Shown one piece after another: positions 44,541 to 54,522 of a stretch of 64,000 nucleotides of DNA. Made by a program: the position numbers and the translations under genes. Under the pieces are notes generated by a model. That model had not been told where the DNA came from. It saw only the letters and a program-made list of their open reading frames with translations, and did not search any database. Position 1 is the stretch's first letter. Each line of letters begins with the position of its first letter. Origin of the DNA: Lentimicrobium saccharophilum (GTDB lineage Bacteria > Bacteroidota > Bacteroidia > Bacteroidales > Lentimicrobiaceae); NCBI RefSeq assembly GCF_001192835.1, contig NZ_DF968183.1, positions 434,001 to 498,000 of the forward strand. The letters are read 5' to 3'.

Positions 44541-44654
44541 AAGCATAACCTGAACTGTTACCCGACACCCCTGCAATCGCCTTCGTACCCGGTAGCGGGG
44601 AGCATTTTATGCCGGATTAAAAGAAGAATTCAGACAGAAATAAAGATTTACCGG

Positions 44655-46004
44655 TTACTTTTTCCGGGCAACAGGCTTCTTCTTTTCCGGTGCTGTTTTC
44701 CCGGCAGCGCTTTTTTGGGTTGAAACCTTTGGGGGTGCAGCTTTCTTCGCAACAACCTTCTTTGCCTTTTTGGCAGGATCCGGCACACTGAAATCAGCAG
44801 ATTCAGCCATGACAGGCATTTTAACTGATTTCAACCTGGTGATAAAATCAGACAGCACATTCATGTAATTGATAAATGCTTCGTAGGGCGTGCTGAACGG
44901 ATTGAAATATTTGTGCACGGCACCATCGGAGAACCATTTGGTGCACATATAGTAGAAATGGTCAGAGGACTGAAGATAAAGCCAGTCCTTCTGAATATCC
45001 GGGTCAGTGCAATTGCGGATTTGCGGCAGCAGGCCATAGAGGCTGTCAAACGCTTCATCCTGCATTTCATTACCAAGCCAGGCTGTAAGGTCCCTTTCTT
45101 CATCGGCCCATGATATGGGAACGGGCACCGACACAGCAGCCACAGGCTGTAGCCTTTCGGCAACGGCTGTAGGTGTATCGAAGCTGAAATCAGTCGACGA
45201 GAAAACCTGTTTTGGCAGCGATTTCATGAAATCAAAAATTCCTGTTTCCTGCCACTGATGTTCTCCGAAGGTTTCATAGTCAAGGCCTATATTCACCACC
45301 TGTTGATTTTTATCAAATGCGGCCAGCCAACCTGTAAACTTCTCGGCAGTCAGCGGCCATTCTATCCAGCTATGATTTGAGAACCGGAAACCAATATCAT
45401 CGCTTAGCTGAAAATTGCGCAGCAGCAATTTTAATTTCGGATTGGCGGCATTGCAATACAGGAAGTTGGGGCTTTTCCAGCCGAGTACATGTTTGGCGCC
45501 TTCGGTAAGCATGACCTTATAGCCCATATCATATACCTGCTGACCGATAAAATCGGCGTAAATCAGTTCGGTATTTCTGAATGCGGTCGGGCGTTTCCCG
45601 AAAAGTTGTTCAATGCGGTCAGCGTGTCTGTTCACCTGCGACCGGAACTCCTCTGCATCCTTGAGTGAAACGAGGGAGTGCGCGTAAGTTTCTGCCAGAA
45701 ACTCAACATTCCCGGTATCAGCAAGTTTCCTGAAACTCCGGATAACTTCAGGCGCGTAAAGTTCAAACTGGTCGAGCGCGATGCCGGATATGGAGAAGCT
45801 GACCCTGAACCTGGCTCCGTATTCTTTGATGAGGCCCAGCAATAGTTCGTTCATCGGAAGATAAGAACGTTCAACAACCCGTTTAATAATTGTACGGTTC
45901 TGATATTCATCATAATAATAATGACTGGCTCCGATATCAAAAAACCGGTAAGTTCTCAGACGGAAGGGCTGATGTACCTGAAAATAAAGACAAATTGACC
46001 TCAT
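44655..46004 (-). CDS. Glycoside hydrolase family 57 (alpha-amylase-type) with Lys/Ala-rich tail
   Basis: 449 residues. GH57 signatures are visible: VHQPFR near residue 10-15 (motif 1), LAETYAHSL, and DYETFGEHQ (motif 4). Family members hydrolyse or transfer alpha-1,4-glucan, so it likely trims or remodels glycogen. There is no signal peptide, so it is cytoplasmic. The last 45 residues form a Lys-, Ala- and Pro-rich tail (PAKKAKKVVAKKAAPPK, later EKKKPVARKK) that resembles histone H1 tails and lacks catalytic character. It follows the GT4 gene by 34 nt. Confidence 0.9.
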   Translation of the reverse strand: MRSICLYFQVHQPFRLRTYRFFDIGASHYYYDEYQNRTIIKRVVERSYLPMNELLLGLIKEYGARFRVSFSISGIALDQFELYAPEVIRSFRKLADTGNVEFLAETYAHSLVSLKDAEEFRSQVNRHADRIEQLFGKRPTAFRNTELIYADFIGQQVYDMGYKVMLTEGAKHVLGWKSPNFLYCNAANPKLKLLLRNFQLSDDIGFRFSNHSWIEWPLTAEKFTGWLAAFDKNQQVVNIGLDYETFGEHQWQETGIFDFMKSLPKQVFSSTDFSFDTPTAVAERLQPVAAVSVPVPISWADEERDLTAWLGNEMQDEAFDSLYGLLPQIRNCTDPDIQKDWLYLQSSDHFYYMCTKWFSDGAVHKYFNPFSTPYEAFINYMNVLSDFITRLKSVKMPVMAESADFSVPDPAKKAKKVVAKKAAPPKVSTQKSAAGKTAPEKKKPVARKK

Positions 46005-46038
46005 AATATCCTGTGTTTAGCTTTTCATGAATAATTGG

Positions 46039-47319
46039 TTAGCAAACCTGTTCATATACACGTTTGATATGCGTTGCGGCATTTTCCCACTTCAGACTAT
46101 TAACTTCCTGGGCCCCATATTTTGAGAACATACGGGGCAGGCTCTTGTACTGGAGCAAACCGTAGATGGCATCAGCCATGGCGTCAATATCCCAGAAATC
46201 GACTTTAAGGGCATGCTGAAGCACCTCCGCCACACCTGACTGCTTGGAGATCACCACCGGCACATTGGAGCGCATGGCCTCAAGGGGGGATATTCCAAAA
46301 GGCTCTGAAACAGAGGGCATTACGTAAACATCGCTCATGGCGAACATCCTGTCGACATTCTCGCCCCGGAGGAATCCTGTGAAATGAAACCTGGTTGATA
46401 TCCTGAGCTGCGCCACCCGGCGGATCATTTTTTCAAGCAGATCGCCGGTCCCGGCCATCACAAAACGTACGTTTGGATCGCGCTGCAATACCTTGTAAGC
46501 GGCCTCAATAAAGTATTCCGGTCCTTTCTGAAAGGTAACCCGGCCCAGGAAGGTCACTACTTTCTCCGGCACATGTTTTTCAACCTGACTGAAGTCAATC
46601 TGTTCGGTTGGTTCAACCGCGTTATGCACGGTAATGACTTTTGCCGGGTCAATGCCATACCTGTCTATCACAATATTGCGGGTAAGATTGCTTACCGTAA
46701 TCACCCTGTCTGCAGCCTCCATACCGGAGCGCTCGATGTCATAAACCCGCTGGTTCACATTTTCGCCCGAGCGGTCAAACTCCGTTGCATGCATGTGCAC
46801 CACCAGTGGTTTACCGGTAGCCTGTTTTGCTGCAATGCCCGCCGCATAGGTCAGCCAGTCGTGGGAATGAATGACATCAAACTGAGAATCACGGGCAATC
46901 TGTGCGCCAACCAGTGCATATCGGGCAACTTCTTCAAGCAGATTCTCCCCATACTTACCCGAGAAGGTATAGCGGGCGTTGAAGATGGAATCCTCACTGA
47001 GGGTGGTGACCTTTTCCGCACTTTCCATCAGGTTGTCGAAAGCCTCCGGGCCAACATAAGGCACCAGACTGGAATTTACTTCCAGATAAGTAATGTTTTT
47101 CCAGAATTCAAGCTCCTCTGTTTTACGGATATCAATGCTGACATCACTCGCATTGATCAGCCTGACGGCTTCCTGACTTTCATCGCCATATGCTTTGGGA
47201 ACCACAAAAAGCACTTCCACCCCGTTTTTCAGCAGGCCTTTGGTCATCCCGAAACAGGCAGTTCCCAGTCCTCCGGTTATATGAGGGGGAAATTCCCAGC
47301 CAAACATCAATACTTTCAT
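46039..47319 (-). CDS. GT4-type glycosyltransferase of the glycogen cluster
   Basis: 426 residues with the GT-B fold. MFGWEFPPHITGGLG holds the Gly-rich nucleotide-sugar turn; VVTFLGRVTFQKGPEYFIEA and PSVSEPFGISPLEAMRS are typical GT4 motifs (E-x7-E). Bacteroidota glycogen loci often carry such a protein, annotated as a glycogen synthase-like GT4. Whether it makes glucan chains or primes them is open, since a GT3 synthase is also present. Middle gene of the operon: 41 nt after the debranching enzyme and 34 nt before GH57. Confidence 0.9.
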   Translation of the reverse strand: MKVLMFGWEFPPHITGGLGTACFGMTKGLLKNGVEVLFVVPKAYGDESQEAVRLINASDVSIDIRKTEELEFWKNITYLEVNSSLVPYVGPEAFDNLMESAEKVTTLSEDSIFNARYTFSGKYGENLLEEVARYALVGAQIARDSQFDVIHSHDWLTYAAGIAAKQATGKPLVVHMHATEFDRSGENVNQRVYDIERSGMEAADRVITVSNLTRNIVIDRYGIDPAKVITVHNAVEPTEQIDFSQVEKHVPEKVVTFLGRVTFQKGPEYFIEAAYKVLQRDPNVRFVMAGTGDLLEKMIRRVAQLRISTRFHFTGFLRGENVDRMFAMSDVYVMPSVSEPFGISPLEAMRSNVPVVISKQSGVAEVLQHALKVDFWDIDAMADAIYGLLQYKSLPRMFSKYGAQEVNSLKWENAATHIKRVYEQVC

Positions 47320-47360
47320 AAATTGAGATCCCTTCTTTAAATAAAATGTAAACCGAGAAA

Positions 47361-49316
47361 TTATTTTTTGCTTTTTGAATAAGTCCTTATCAACCAGTTG
47401 ATTCTGAGCAGTTCTGCCACATTCCAGGCCTGCGAAATGGCTCCGCCCGGTTTGTGTGGCGGATCCCCGTCATAAACCTCGGAGATGGTCCCGACACCGT
47501 GTTCATTCATCACGGACTCGAAACCCCGGTAAAGGTCAGTTACCATTTTCAAACCAGATTTGCCATGAATTCTGAGGTATCCTTCCACAAAATGCCCCAG
47601 CAGCCAGGGATATACAGATCCCTGATGATAAGCCATATCCCGCTGGGTCTGGTTGCCGGTGTAAGTCCCTTTGTACAGAGGATTTTTGGGTGATAATGAA
47701 CGAAGGCCTCTGGGAGTAAGCAGTTCAGATTTTATGCGCTCCAGCACTTTATTTCTGATTTCCTCGGTAAGCGGCGTGTAAGGCAGAGAGGTTGCGAACA
47801 CCTGGTTTGGCCTCATGGAAATATCTTTGTAGTCACCGTGGGTGTAGTCGGCCAGATGCTCCCGGCTTTCAACCCAGAAATTATCCAGGAAAGCTTCCGG
47901 GAAAGCATCCGCTATGGGTTTCCAGGCATTTACAAAAGTGCGATCGCCGGCTTCGTCAGCCAAATCAAGCGCAAACATCAGGGCATTGTACCACAATGCA
48001 TTGATCTCCACAGCATAACCTATACGCGGGGTCACCGGCTTTCCTTCCACCACCGCATCCATCCAGGTCACCGGAATTCCGGCTTCACCGGCAAAGATCA
48101 GTCCGTTATCATGCATTTTTATGTTATGATATGTCCCCGTCCGGTATCCTTCAAGGATGGTTTTCATTTTTTTACCGTATTCCTTCCAGATGCCGTCATT
48201 GGATCCGGAAAAAATACCGTATTGCTGCAGCGCCCAGAAAAACCAGAGGGGCGTATCTGCTGAATTATAAATGGCATGTTCGCCGATACCCTTATTAGGA
48301 AACAAAGGCCCGCGCATTTCAGGGAGGATGTTGTCGATGGCCGCTTTGGCCAGTTTAAGCTCACCGGCTACCATGGCAAGGCCAGGCAAAGAGATAAATG
48401 TATCGCGCCCCCACCGCCCGAACCAGGGATAACCGGCAATTACCTCCACCTTTTTCCCTTGCCTGATGATAAACTGCTGGGCCGCATTCAACAGACAATG
48501 CTCAAAACTGTCGCGGGGAACCCTCCTGCTGATTTCATTGTTATAGAGTTTCTTCAGCATCGCGGGGTTCACCGGATCGGTTCCTGCCGAAAGATATATG
48601 CTTTCTCCTTTGGCAATGGGCATTTCAAAGTATCCCGGCACATAAAGGTCCTCAAGATAATCATACCCCCTGGCCTTTTCCCGGATGTACTCGATATTAT
48701 AATACCAGTCAGGGACATGCACATACTCAGGCTCTTTCGAAAACTGCAAATGCAGAAATGAATATCCGCGATACATGCGCAACTTTATTCCATTCGGAAT
48801 TTCTTCGTAGCTGGTATCCACATCATAATTGGCTTTACTGAGCGCGTGAATATTGCGGAAAGCCAGGAAGGGGCGAAACCTGATGATGGTGGGCGAATGG
48901 GCATCCACCAGCGTGTATTTGATAATTGTGCGTCCGTCCTTGTGTGAAAACAGCATCTCTTTCGTAAACACCATTCCGCCGACTACATAAGTATGCATGG
49001 GAATGGGTTCGGTGGTAAAATCACGCAGGTATTTATGTCCCTTGGGCGCAAATGTTTCTCCCTGATACTTGCGGATAGAGAGATTAAACTCAGTGTTATG
49101 CTGTATCAGCGTTTCATCCAGCGAAGAAAGCAGCACATGGTTTCCGTTATCCAGCGCCGGCTGCGGAACCACCAGCATACCATGATATTTGCGGGTATTG
49201 CAGTTAATAATGGTCGAACTTGCATATGCCCCTTCGCGGCTTGTTCTCAGAAGCTCTATGGGCAAACTGTATTCAAGGTTTACCAGCTGTTTTTTTTCAA
49301 AAGTGATATAACTCAT
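47361..49316 (-). CDS. Glycogen debranching enzyme (amylo-alpha-1,6-glucosidase)
   Basis: The real start is the ATG at 49316 (651 residues), where MSYITFEKKQLVNLEYSL matches the family; a longer frame adds 31 aromatic, basic residues with no counterpart. An N-terminal GDE_N domain (about 1-260) is followed by an (alpha/alpha)6 barrel with the signature YPWFGRWGRDTFISLPG, QRDMAYHQGSVYPWLLG and AWNVAELLR. It removes alpha-1,6 branch points left by phosphorylase, so it fits with the GT35 part of the fusion protein. First gene of the operon with GT4 and GH57. Confidence 0.95.
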   Translation of the reverse strand: MSYITFEKKQLVNLEYSLPIELLRTSREGAYASSTIINCNTRKYHGMLVVPQPALDNGNHVLLSSLDETLIQHNTEFNLSIRKYQGETFAPKGHKYLRDFTTEPIPMHTYVVGGMVFTKEMLFSHKDGRTIIKYTLVDAHSPTIIRFRPFLAFRNIHALSKANYDVDTSYEEIPNGIKLRMYRGYSFLHLQFSKEPEYVHVPDWYYNIEYIREKARGYDYLEDLYVPGYFEMPIAKGESIYLSAGTDPVNPAMLKKLYNNEISRRVPRDSFEHCLLNAAQQFIIRQGKKVEVIAGYPWFGRWGRDTFISLPGLAMVAGELKLAKAAIDNILPEMRGPLFPNKGIGEHAIYNSADTPLWFFWALQQYGIFSGSNDGIWKEYGKKMKTILEGYRTGTYHNIKMHDNGLIFAGEAGIPVTWMDAVVEGKPVTPRIGYAVEINALWYNALMFALDLADEAGDRTFVNAWKPIADAFPEAFLDNFWVESREHLADYTHGDYKDISMRPNQVFATSLPYTPLTEEIRNKVLERIKSELLTPRGLRSLSPKNPLYKGTYTGNQTQRDMAYHQGSVYPWLLGHFVEGYLRIHGKSGLKMVTDLYRGFESVMNEHGVGTISEVYDGDPPHKPGGAISQAWNVAELLRINWLIRTYSKSKK

Positions 49317-49594
49317 AGCTGCGAATTTGGCAAAATGATATAAAAATGTCCTGAACCTTTGTAAAAAATACTTCTTAGCAAAGATGCTAAAAAATGATCG
49401 CCAAAACAAATAAAACTACGGTTTAATTTGACGAAATCAGTCCGACAAACAAGGACTACAGCTTTTTGTTCAACTTTTTAACATTATTTGCAAACAATTC
49501 ACTTTTTCCAACCTTTTAACCGTTTGGTAAATCTGATTTGCAGCGTATCAAATTTTGAAGTTATTTTAGCTCCCGAATTTTAAACACTCCACGA

Positions 49595-52420
49595 ATGAAG
49601 TCAATCATCCGCCCTGTGCTCTGGATTACTACCCTGATTTTTCTGCCGCTTGTCCGCATTGCCGCCCAGGATGCCGTGCCCTTGCATCCGGGAGTTTACG
49701 ACACCTGGCATAGCATAGATAAACCGGGCATTTCCGCTACCGGCAAACTGGTGTATTTTGAGCAAAACCCGCAGTACGGCGATGGCAAACTAATCATCCA
49801 TTACCCTTCGACAGACGCCTATGACACCCTGAAAAGGGCCGGGGGGGCGCAGGTTTCGCCTGGAGAAGATTTCCTGGCCTGCCGCATCCGTCCGTTTTTG
49901 CGCGAAACAAGAAAAGCCAGGCTTGACGGAAAGAAAAAGGATGAACTGCCCAAAGATTCGCTGCTAGTATACGCCCTCAACGGTAAAAGGTACATTTATC
50001 CCGGATTGAAATCTTTCGGTATACCGGCAAAAAGCGGGAAAACCATGTTTGCCCTGATCGACAAACCGGAACCTAAGGAAGATACCGCAGTAAACGATAC
50101 ACTTTCAGCCGATACGGTGGCTGTGAAAAAGAAGGTTTCACCAAAGAAAAAGAAGGATAAAACAGAAACATACCTGTTAAAAATTATTTACCCGGCTGAC
50201 AGCCTGATATTTACCCATGAGCAGGTTACCCAGGCGGTGATCAGCGAAACAGGCACAAGTATCATCTATGCTACCTACAAACCCGACAGCATCCCTGTTT
50301 CAGAAGTCATGTTTTTTGATACAGAGAAACAGTCGGAGCGGCAGCTTTTCTCAGCGCCGGGACATATCCGCAACCTTGCCGTGGACGCGCAGGGCGGTCA
50401 GGTGGCTTTTATGCACAGCAGCGACACTGCCAAAACCAAGCGGTACAGTTTATACTACTTTCAGCAAAGTATTGTGCATGTTGCAGATACGGCTGACACA
50501 AGACTTCCGGCTGGGTTTGTCCCCGGCGAACATGGTAAAGTCTATTTTTCGGAAGACGGCAGTAAACTTTATTTTGGCATAGCCCCTGCCCCGCTGCCGG
50601 AAGTGAAAGACACGCTTACCGATGATGAAAAAGCAACAGTCGATATCTGGCACTGGCGTGATCCTCAGTTACAGCCCCAGCAGCTGAAGCAACTGGATGA
50701 AGAACGGAAAAGAACCTATCTGACCGTTTATCATCCCCGTACCGGCAAACTGATCCATCTTGCAGATGAAATGGTCAGAAGTGTAAACACCGGGTTTAAA
50801 GGCAATGGAAAATTTGCCCTGGGATTTAACAGTGAACCATATCAGGTGGAAGCTTCATGGCGCGGTAACCGCTACCGGGATGTTTACCTGATCAATAATG
50901 AAACAGGGAGCAGGGAGTTGTTGCTGCAGCGCATTTCAGGACAGGTAAGCCTGGGAAACAGCGGAAAATACATTGCATGGTATTCCGAAACCGACAGCCT
51001 TTGGAAAACCATGACGCTGAAAGATAAAAAGATCACGTCCCATCCGGCAGGCAAAGACATCGCATTTTATGATGAAGAACATGACGTTCCCGGCCTGCCC
51101 GGGCCTGCCGGGAGCGCCGGCTGGCTGAAAGATGACAGGTTCTTCGTGGTTTACGATCGCTTTGACCTCTGGGGACTTGACCCGGAAGGCAAAAACAGCC
51201 CGGTATGCCTCACTGCCGGCGAAGGACGCAGGCTGAACAAGCGGTTCCGCAACCTGAACCTCGACAGGGAAGTTCCTCACATCGAGAACGCGGATGGCAG
51301 TTTCCTGCTCAGCAGCTTTGATTTTGAAACCAAAGATGCAGGATTCCGGAAGCTTGAAGGGGCCGGCGGAGGGTCTCCCGTCAGCCTGCTGGAAGGACCG
51401 TATAAGTATTCCACACCGGTTAAGGCTGAAATAAGCCAAAACCTGCTTTGGGCGCGGAGCAGTTTCAGTGAATTTCCGGACCTGTGGCTAAGCGATATGA
51501 CGTTTGCATCATCCGTAAAAATATCGGATGCCAATCCCCAGCAGAAAAATTACCTCTGGGGCAGTGTGGAAATTGTTTCCTGGACCACCACAGCCGGTAA
51601 ACCGCAGAAGGGGCTGCTCTATAAACCCGCCGGTTTTGATCCCGGAATAAAATATCCTGCCTTGGTCTATTTTTACGAAAAATACACCGATCAGCTGCAC
51701 CAGTACTACGCGCCGAAACCCTCACGCAGCATCATCAGTCCCACCTACTGCACCAGCAACGGGTACGTGGTTTTTATCCCCGACATTGACTACGAAGACG
51801 GTTACCCCGGGCTTAGCGCCTACGAATCGGTGGTAAGCGGCACACTCGATCTGATTGCCCGCGGTTTTATTGACCGTGACCGTATCGGCATTCAGGGGCA
51901 GAGTTGGGGCGGATATCAGGTCGCATGGCTGATCACACGTACCAATCTTTATAAAGCGGCCATGGCGGGCGCTCCGGTCAGCAATATGACCAGCGCTTAC
52001 GGCGGTATCCGCTGGGAATCGGGCATGGTAAGGCAGTTTCAGTATGAGGAAGGCCAGAGCAGGATCGGCGCCTCCCTCTGGGACCGGCCCGATCTGTATA
52101 TTGAAAACTCCCCCCTCTTCAGGGCCGACAAAATTGAAACACCCCTGCTGATTATGGCGAACGATGCCGATGGCGCCGTTCCCTGGTATCAGGGCATTGA
52201 ATTGTTTACCGCACTGCGCCGGCTGCAGAAACCCTGCTGGCTGCTGAACTACAACGGCGACGAGCACAACCTGGCCAAAAGAGGCAATATGAAAGACCTG
52301 GATATCCGGATGATGCAGTTTTTCGACCATTACCTGAAAGGAAAACCGGCGCCGGAATGGATGACAAAGGGGTTGCCGGCCATCGATAAAGGCAGGAAAA
52401 CAGGCTATAATATTGATTAA
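49595..52420 (+). CDS. Secreted S9 (prolyl oligopeptidase) family serine peptidase
   Basis: 941 residues. A signal peptide (1-24, ending RIAAQ) exports it to the periplasm. A long beta-propeller-like region (about 40-680) is interrupted by a Lys-rich stretch (KKKVSPKKKKDK near 180). The C-terminal alpha/beta-hydrolase contains GQSWGGY (catalytic Ser), MANDADGAVPW (Asp) and NGDEHNL (His). No T9SS domain is present. The family cuts short peptides, often after Pro, and helps scavenge amino acids. Divergent from the debranching gene; no clear promoter in the 278-nt gap. Confidence 0.93.
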   Translation: MKSIIRPVLWITTLIFLPLVRIAAQDAVPLHPGVYDTWHSIDKPGISATGKLVYFEQNPQYGDGKLIIHYPSTDAYDTLKRAGGAQVSPGEDFLACRIRPFLRETRKARLDGKKKDELPKDSLLVYALNGKRYIYPGLKSFGIPAKSGKTMFALIDKPEPKEDTAVNDTLSADTVAVKKKVSPKKKKDKTETYLLKIIYPADSLIFTHEQVTQAVISETGTSIIYATYKPDSIPVSEVMFFDTEKQSERQLFSAPGHIRNLAVDAQGGQVAFMHSSDTAKTKRYSLYYFQQSIVHVADTADTRLPAGFVPGEHGKVYFSEDGSKLYFGIAPAPLPEVKDTLTDDEKATVDIWHWRDPQLQPQQLKQLDEERKRTYLTVYHPRTGKLIHLADEMVRSVNTGFKGNGKFALGFNSEPYQVEASWRGNRYRDVYLINNETGSRELLLQRISGQVSLGNSGKYIAWYSETDSLWKTMTLKDKKITSHPAGKDIAFYDEEHDVPGLPGPAGSAGWLKDDRFFVVYDRFDLWGLDPEGKNSPVCLTAGEGRRLNKRFRNLNLDREVPHIENADGSFLLSSFDFETKDAGFRKLEGAGGGSPVSLLEGPYKYSTPVKAEISQNLLWARSSFSEFPDLWLSDMTFASSVKISDANPQQKNYLWGSVEIVSWTTTAGKPQKGLLYKPAGFDPGIKYPALVYFYEKYTDQLHQYYAPKPSRSIISPTYCTSNGYVVFIPDIDYEDGYPGLSAYESVVSGTLDLIARGFIDRDRIGIQGQSWGGYQVAWLITRTNLYKAAMAGAPVSNMTSAYGGIRWESGMVRQFQYEEGQSRIGASLWDRPDLYIENSPLFRADKIETPLLIMANDADGAVPWYQGIELFTALRRLQKPCWLLNYNGDEHNLAKRGNMKDLDIRMMQFFDHYLKGKPAPEWMTKGLPAIDKGRKTGYNID

Positions 52421-52430
52421 CATGTGTTTG

Positions 52431-52448
52431 ATCCGGCTTGAACCGGAT
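52431..52448 (+). terminator. Possible terminator after the S9 peptidase gene
   Basis: ATCCGG (52431-52436) pairs with CCGGAT (52443-52448) around a 6-nt loop, but the following GTTCTTTAA is only a weak T tract. Confidence 0.4.
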
Positions 52449-53086
52449 GTTCTTTAAGCAGGTCAAAGGTTTTGTTAATCAAAGACAGCAACCCGACGCA
52501 TCTTTTCACGAGTAATCCCTCGAATGAGGAAGCCTTATCGTTATTTGATGTGTCAGAATTATAGTTTGGCTTTAACAAACAGATGCCACCAAAGCTCCGG
52601 CTGCACAAATAATCAGGCACTAATAACTCCTTAATCACTGCGCTTTTTACCTAAAGAGCAAATGACCAGCTTCAGGCGGATGAAGCCATATTTTTTGCAT
52701 CGGAATTATGACTCCTCCGGAGTCATATGTTTATAGAAAAAGATCAGAATATAAGCACACGACCCCGGCGGGGTCGCATGTTTTAGCAATTAATTAATCA
52801 AACTACATTCAAATATTCAAACCATCAATTATCGATCAAAAACGATGAAATCAGATGAAAGACGTTCGACCCCTCCGGGGTCGTGCAGCCATTTTGCATT
52901 CTTTATTTCTACAGACATGCGACCCCTCCGGGGTCGAAAAATCATTTTGCATTCTGAGCCCCTTCAAGCATACGAATCCGCTAAAAATTATAATAACACA
53001 TATGACTGCCCTGCCTGAGTATTCAGTAGGCCATTCAGCAAATTCCCGCAGGTTGCTAAATCATCCATAAAAACGTCCTGTCATTG
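52449..53086. other. Intergenic region with palindromes, no confident gene
   Basis: Six hundred bases between the S9 gene and the promoter at 53087. A 73-codon frame on the minus strand (52638-52417) and a 71-codon frame on the plus strand (52855-53070) have no recognisable domain; the latter only spans palindromes. The palindromic elements are listed separately. Confidence 0.5.
52708..52936. repeat. Four REP-like palindromes on a 53-bp lattice
   Basis: Palindromes of arm-7-or-8, loop-3 form: ATGACTCC-TCC-GGAGTCAT (52708-52726), CGACCCC-GGC-GGGGTCG (52760-52776), CGACCCC-TCC-GGGGTCG (52867-52883) and the same again (52920-52936). Starts are spaced 52, 107 and 53 bases, as if one unit of a 53-bp array had decayed. 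The last two share the trailing sequence CATTTTGCATTCT. Arms change together (ACTCC/GGAGT against ACCCC/GGGGT), which argues for selection on pairing. They are unlike the palindromes at 58.9-61 kb. Confidence 0.75.
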
Positions 53087-53117
53087 TTTGAAAGCCCGTC
53101 TGTCATTCATAACTTTG
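53087..53117 (+). promoter_or_regulatory. Promoter of the frameshifted barrel-protein gene
   Basis: TTTG (53087-53090), a 19-nt spacer and TAACTTTG (53110-53117) match the consensus fully. The leader to the ATG at 53222 would be about 98 nt. Confidence 0.65.
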
Positions 53118-53221
53118 TAAAGTATTCCAAAGCGAAAATTCTCTGTCACAAGAATGACCTGTTCATTATTTATGATAGAGGCCTGTATAATTTGAAAGAC
53201 ATTCAACAACAGCATAAAAAT

Positions 53222-54411
53222 ATGAAACTTACGTCTTTAGCCGGAATTGCGCTGACCATGGCCTTTTTATTTACCATAACGCCGGAAGCCCATTCGCAGG
53301 ACGAACTGGAAAATATGCTCACGCGGCGTCAGATTTCCTGCCAGGACATTTCACTGAACAGTTCAGAATATATTCCCTGGTACCATCAGGAAGGGCTGAT
53401 GGATTCGGCGCTGCTGGTACTCCGTACTGGGGTGAAAAATGCGGCAGCACCGAGCCCGTAACCCGCACAAATATTCTTCTTTCACTCGAACTGCATTATT
53501 TTGATGAATCATTGCTGGACCAGAATTTCCTGAGGTATATGCGCGCGTTTGACAGCCGCATGGATTTAATCAGGGAAGAGAACACCCATGTTTACAATTA
53601 TTATCAGTCATCCTTCGACTATGTTCCGGTCGGGGGTGAGCTGGATAAATGGACGATGGACCTGGCATCAGCAATTAAAGCTGATTATGAGCCCGGTTCA
53701 TTGGAATACCTGCTTTGCCTTTTCTATTCAGGACAGACCGACACTGTTTTCCAATTGCTGACCACTTCCCCTTATCGCGAAACGGTTCCCGGAAAGCACT
53801 ACAATGAAGAACTCAGTAAGGTGCTGAATCTGCCTTCCCTCAGCCTTTCATTTTATGGCGGCACCTGGATCCCCACCGGGCCGCTTGCATCCATGGGCAT
53901 GCATCCCGAGCTGGGGATGACCTACGGCCTCAAAATGAAGGAACACCTTTACGAACTTGTTCTTGGTGTGAAGTTTATCAAAACCCCGGAATCCTATCTG
54001 GCAAGGAAGGAGAAAAACGGTCCTCAGGAGCTGACCAATGACTTCACCGGCGGCTATATTGCTGTAGAATACACCCGCGACCTGTTCCGGAACATCCGTT
54101 TCACTCCTTTCTTTACCGCCGGCGCAGGATTTGACGGTTTCACCATGTTCAATACCGACGGCAACGATGAGGAGGAAACAGCCTCGGCCAACAGCTATAA
54201 CTTCAGCATTGGCGGAGGTTACCGCTTTCCGGTGGCCAAAAGCTCTTACCTTGCCGTTCAGGCAAGGTACAATATGGTTGATTATACCCTGAACAAGCTC
54301 TTTGATAAAAAGGGGCACGTGGTAAGTATCCGGCTCAGCTTTGGCATATTTCAGAACCAGTACCGCGACCGGCAACTTCAGCAGCTGAATTACCAGGGAT
54401 CCCGGAAATAA
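53222..54411 (+). pseudogene. Frameshifted gene for an exported beta-barrel-like protein
   Basis: Two frames join into one protein. The first (ATG 53222) gives a signal peptide (MKLTSLAGIALTMAFLFTI, then AHSQ) and a short helical part, and stops at 53461. The second continues in the -1 frame without a start codon of its own (first start-like codon 53512, though the frame is open back through TEPVTRTNILLSLELHYFD) and ends at 54411 with repeated aromatic strands and a GGGYRFP-type barrel end. The switch lies at about 53418-53440; loss of one T in CGTTAC, or one A in the A5 run, would restore it. No canonical slippery heptamer is present. Family not recognised; outer membrane location likely. 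Confidence 0.75.
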
Positions 54412-54496
54412 TTCACGGTCTGCCCGCCAAGATATGTTAATCAAGGAAATCAACCACTTCCATGCAATAGAACAATACAGGTACCGGCTGAATCGT

Positions 54497-54504
54497 TACC
54501 TTTG
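54497..54504 (+). promoter_or_regulatory. -7 box upstream of the beta-helix lipoprotein
   Basis: TACCTTTGCAAC contains a TAnnTTTG match 18 nt before the ATG at 54523; no TTG at the right distance. Confidence 0.45.
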
Positions 54505-54522
54505 CAACATCAAACCGAATTC

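Noticed and set aside
52417-52638. Minus-strand frame of 73 codons after the S9 peptidase gene
   Set aside because: Overlaps the 3' end of the S9 gene, has no recognisable domain or promoter; may be part of a non-coding element. Left open, not called.
52708-52936. CRISPR-like spacing of 17-bp palindromes
   Set aside because: Only four copies, the palindrome itself varies, and two intervals share flanking sequence instead of being unique.
52855-53070. Plus-strand frame of 71 codons
   Set aside because: Its first half is the translation of two palindromes, and the sequence has no coding character.
53418-53440. Programmed -1 frameshift in the barrel-protein gene
   Set aside because: The direction would fit, but no X-XXY-YYZ heptamer exists (GAAAAAT only) and a single deleted base explains it more simply.
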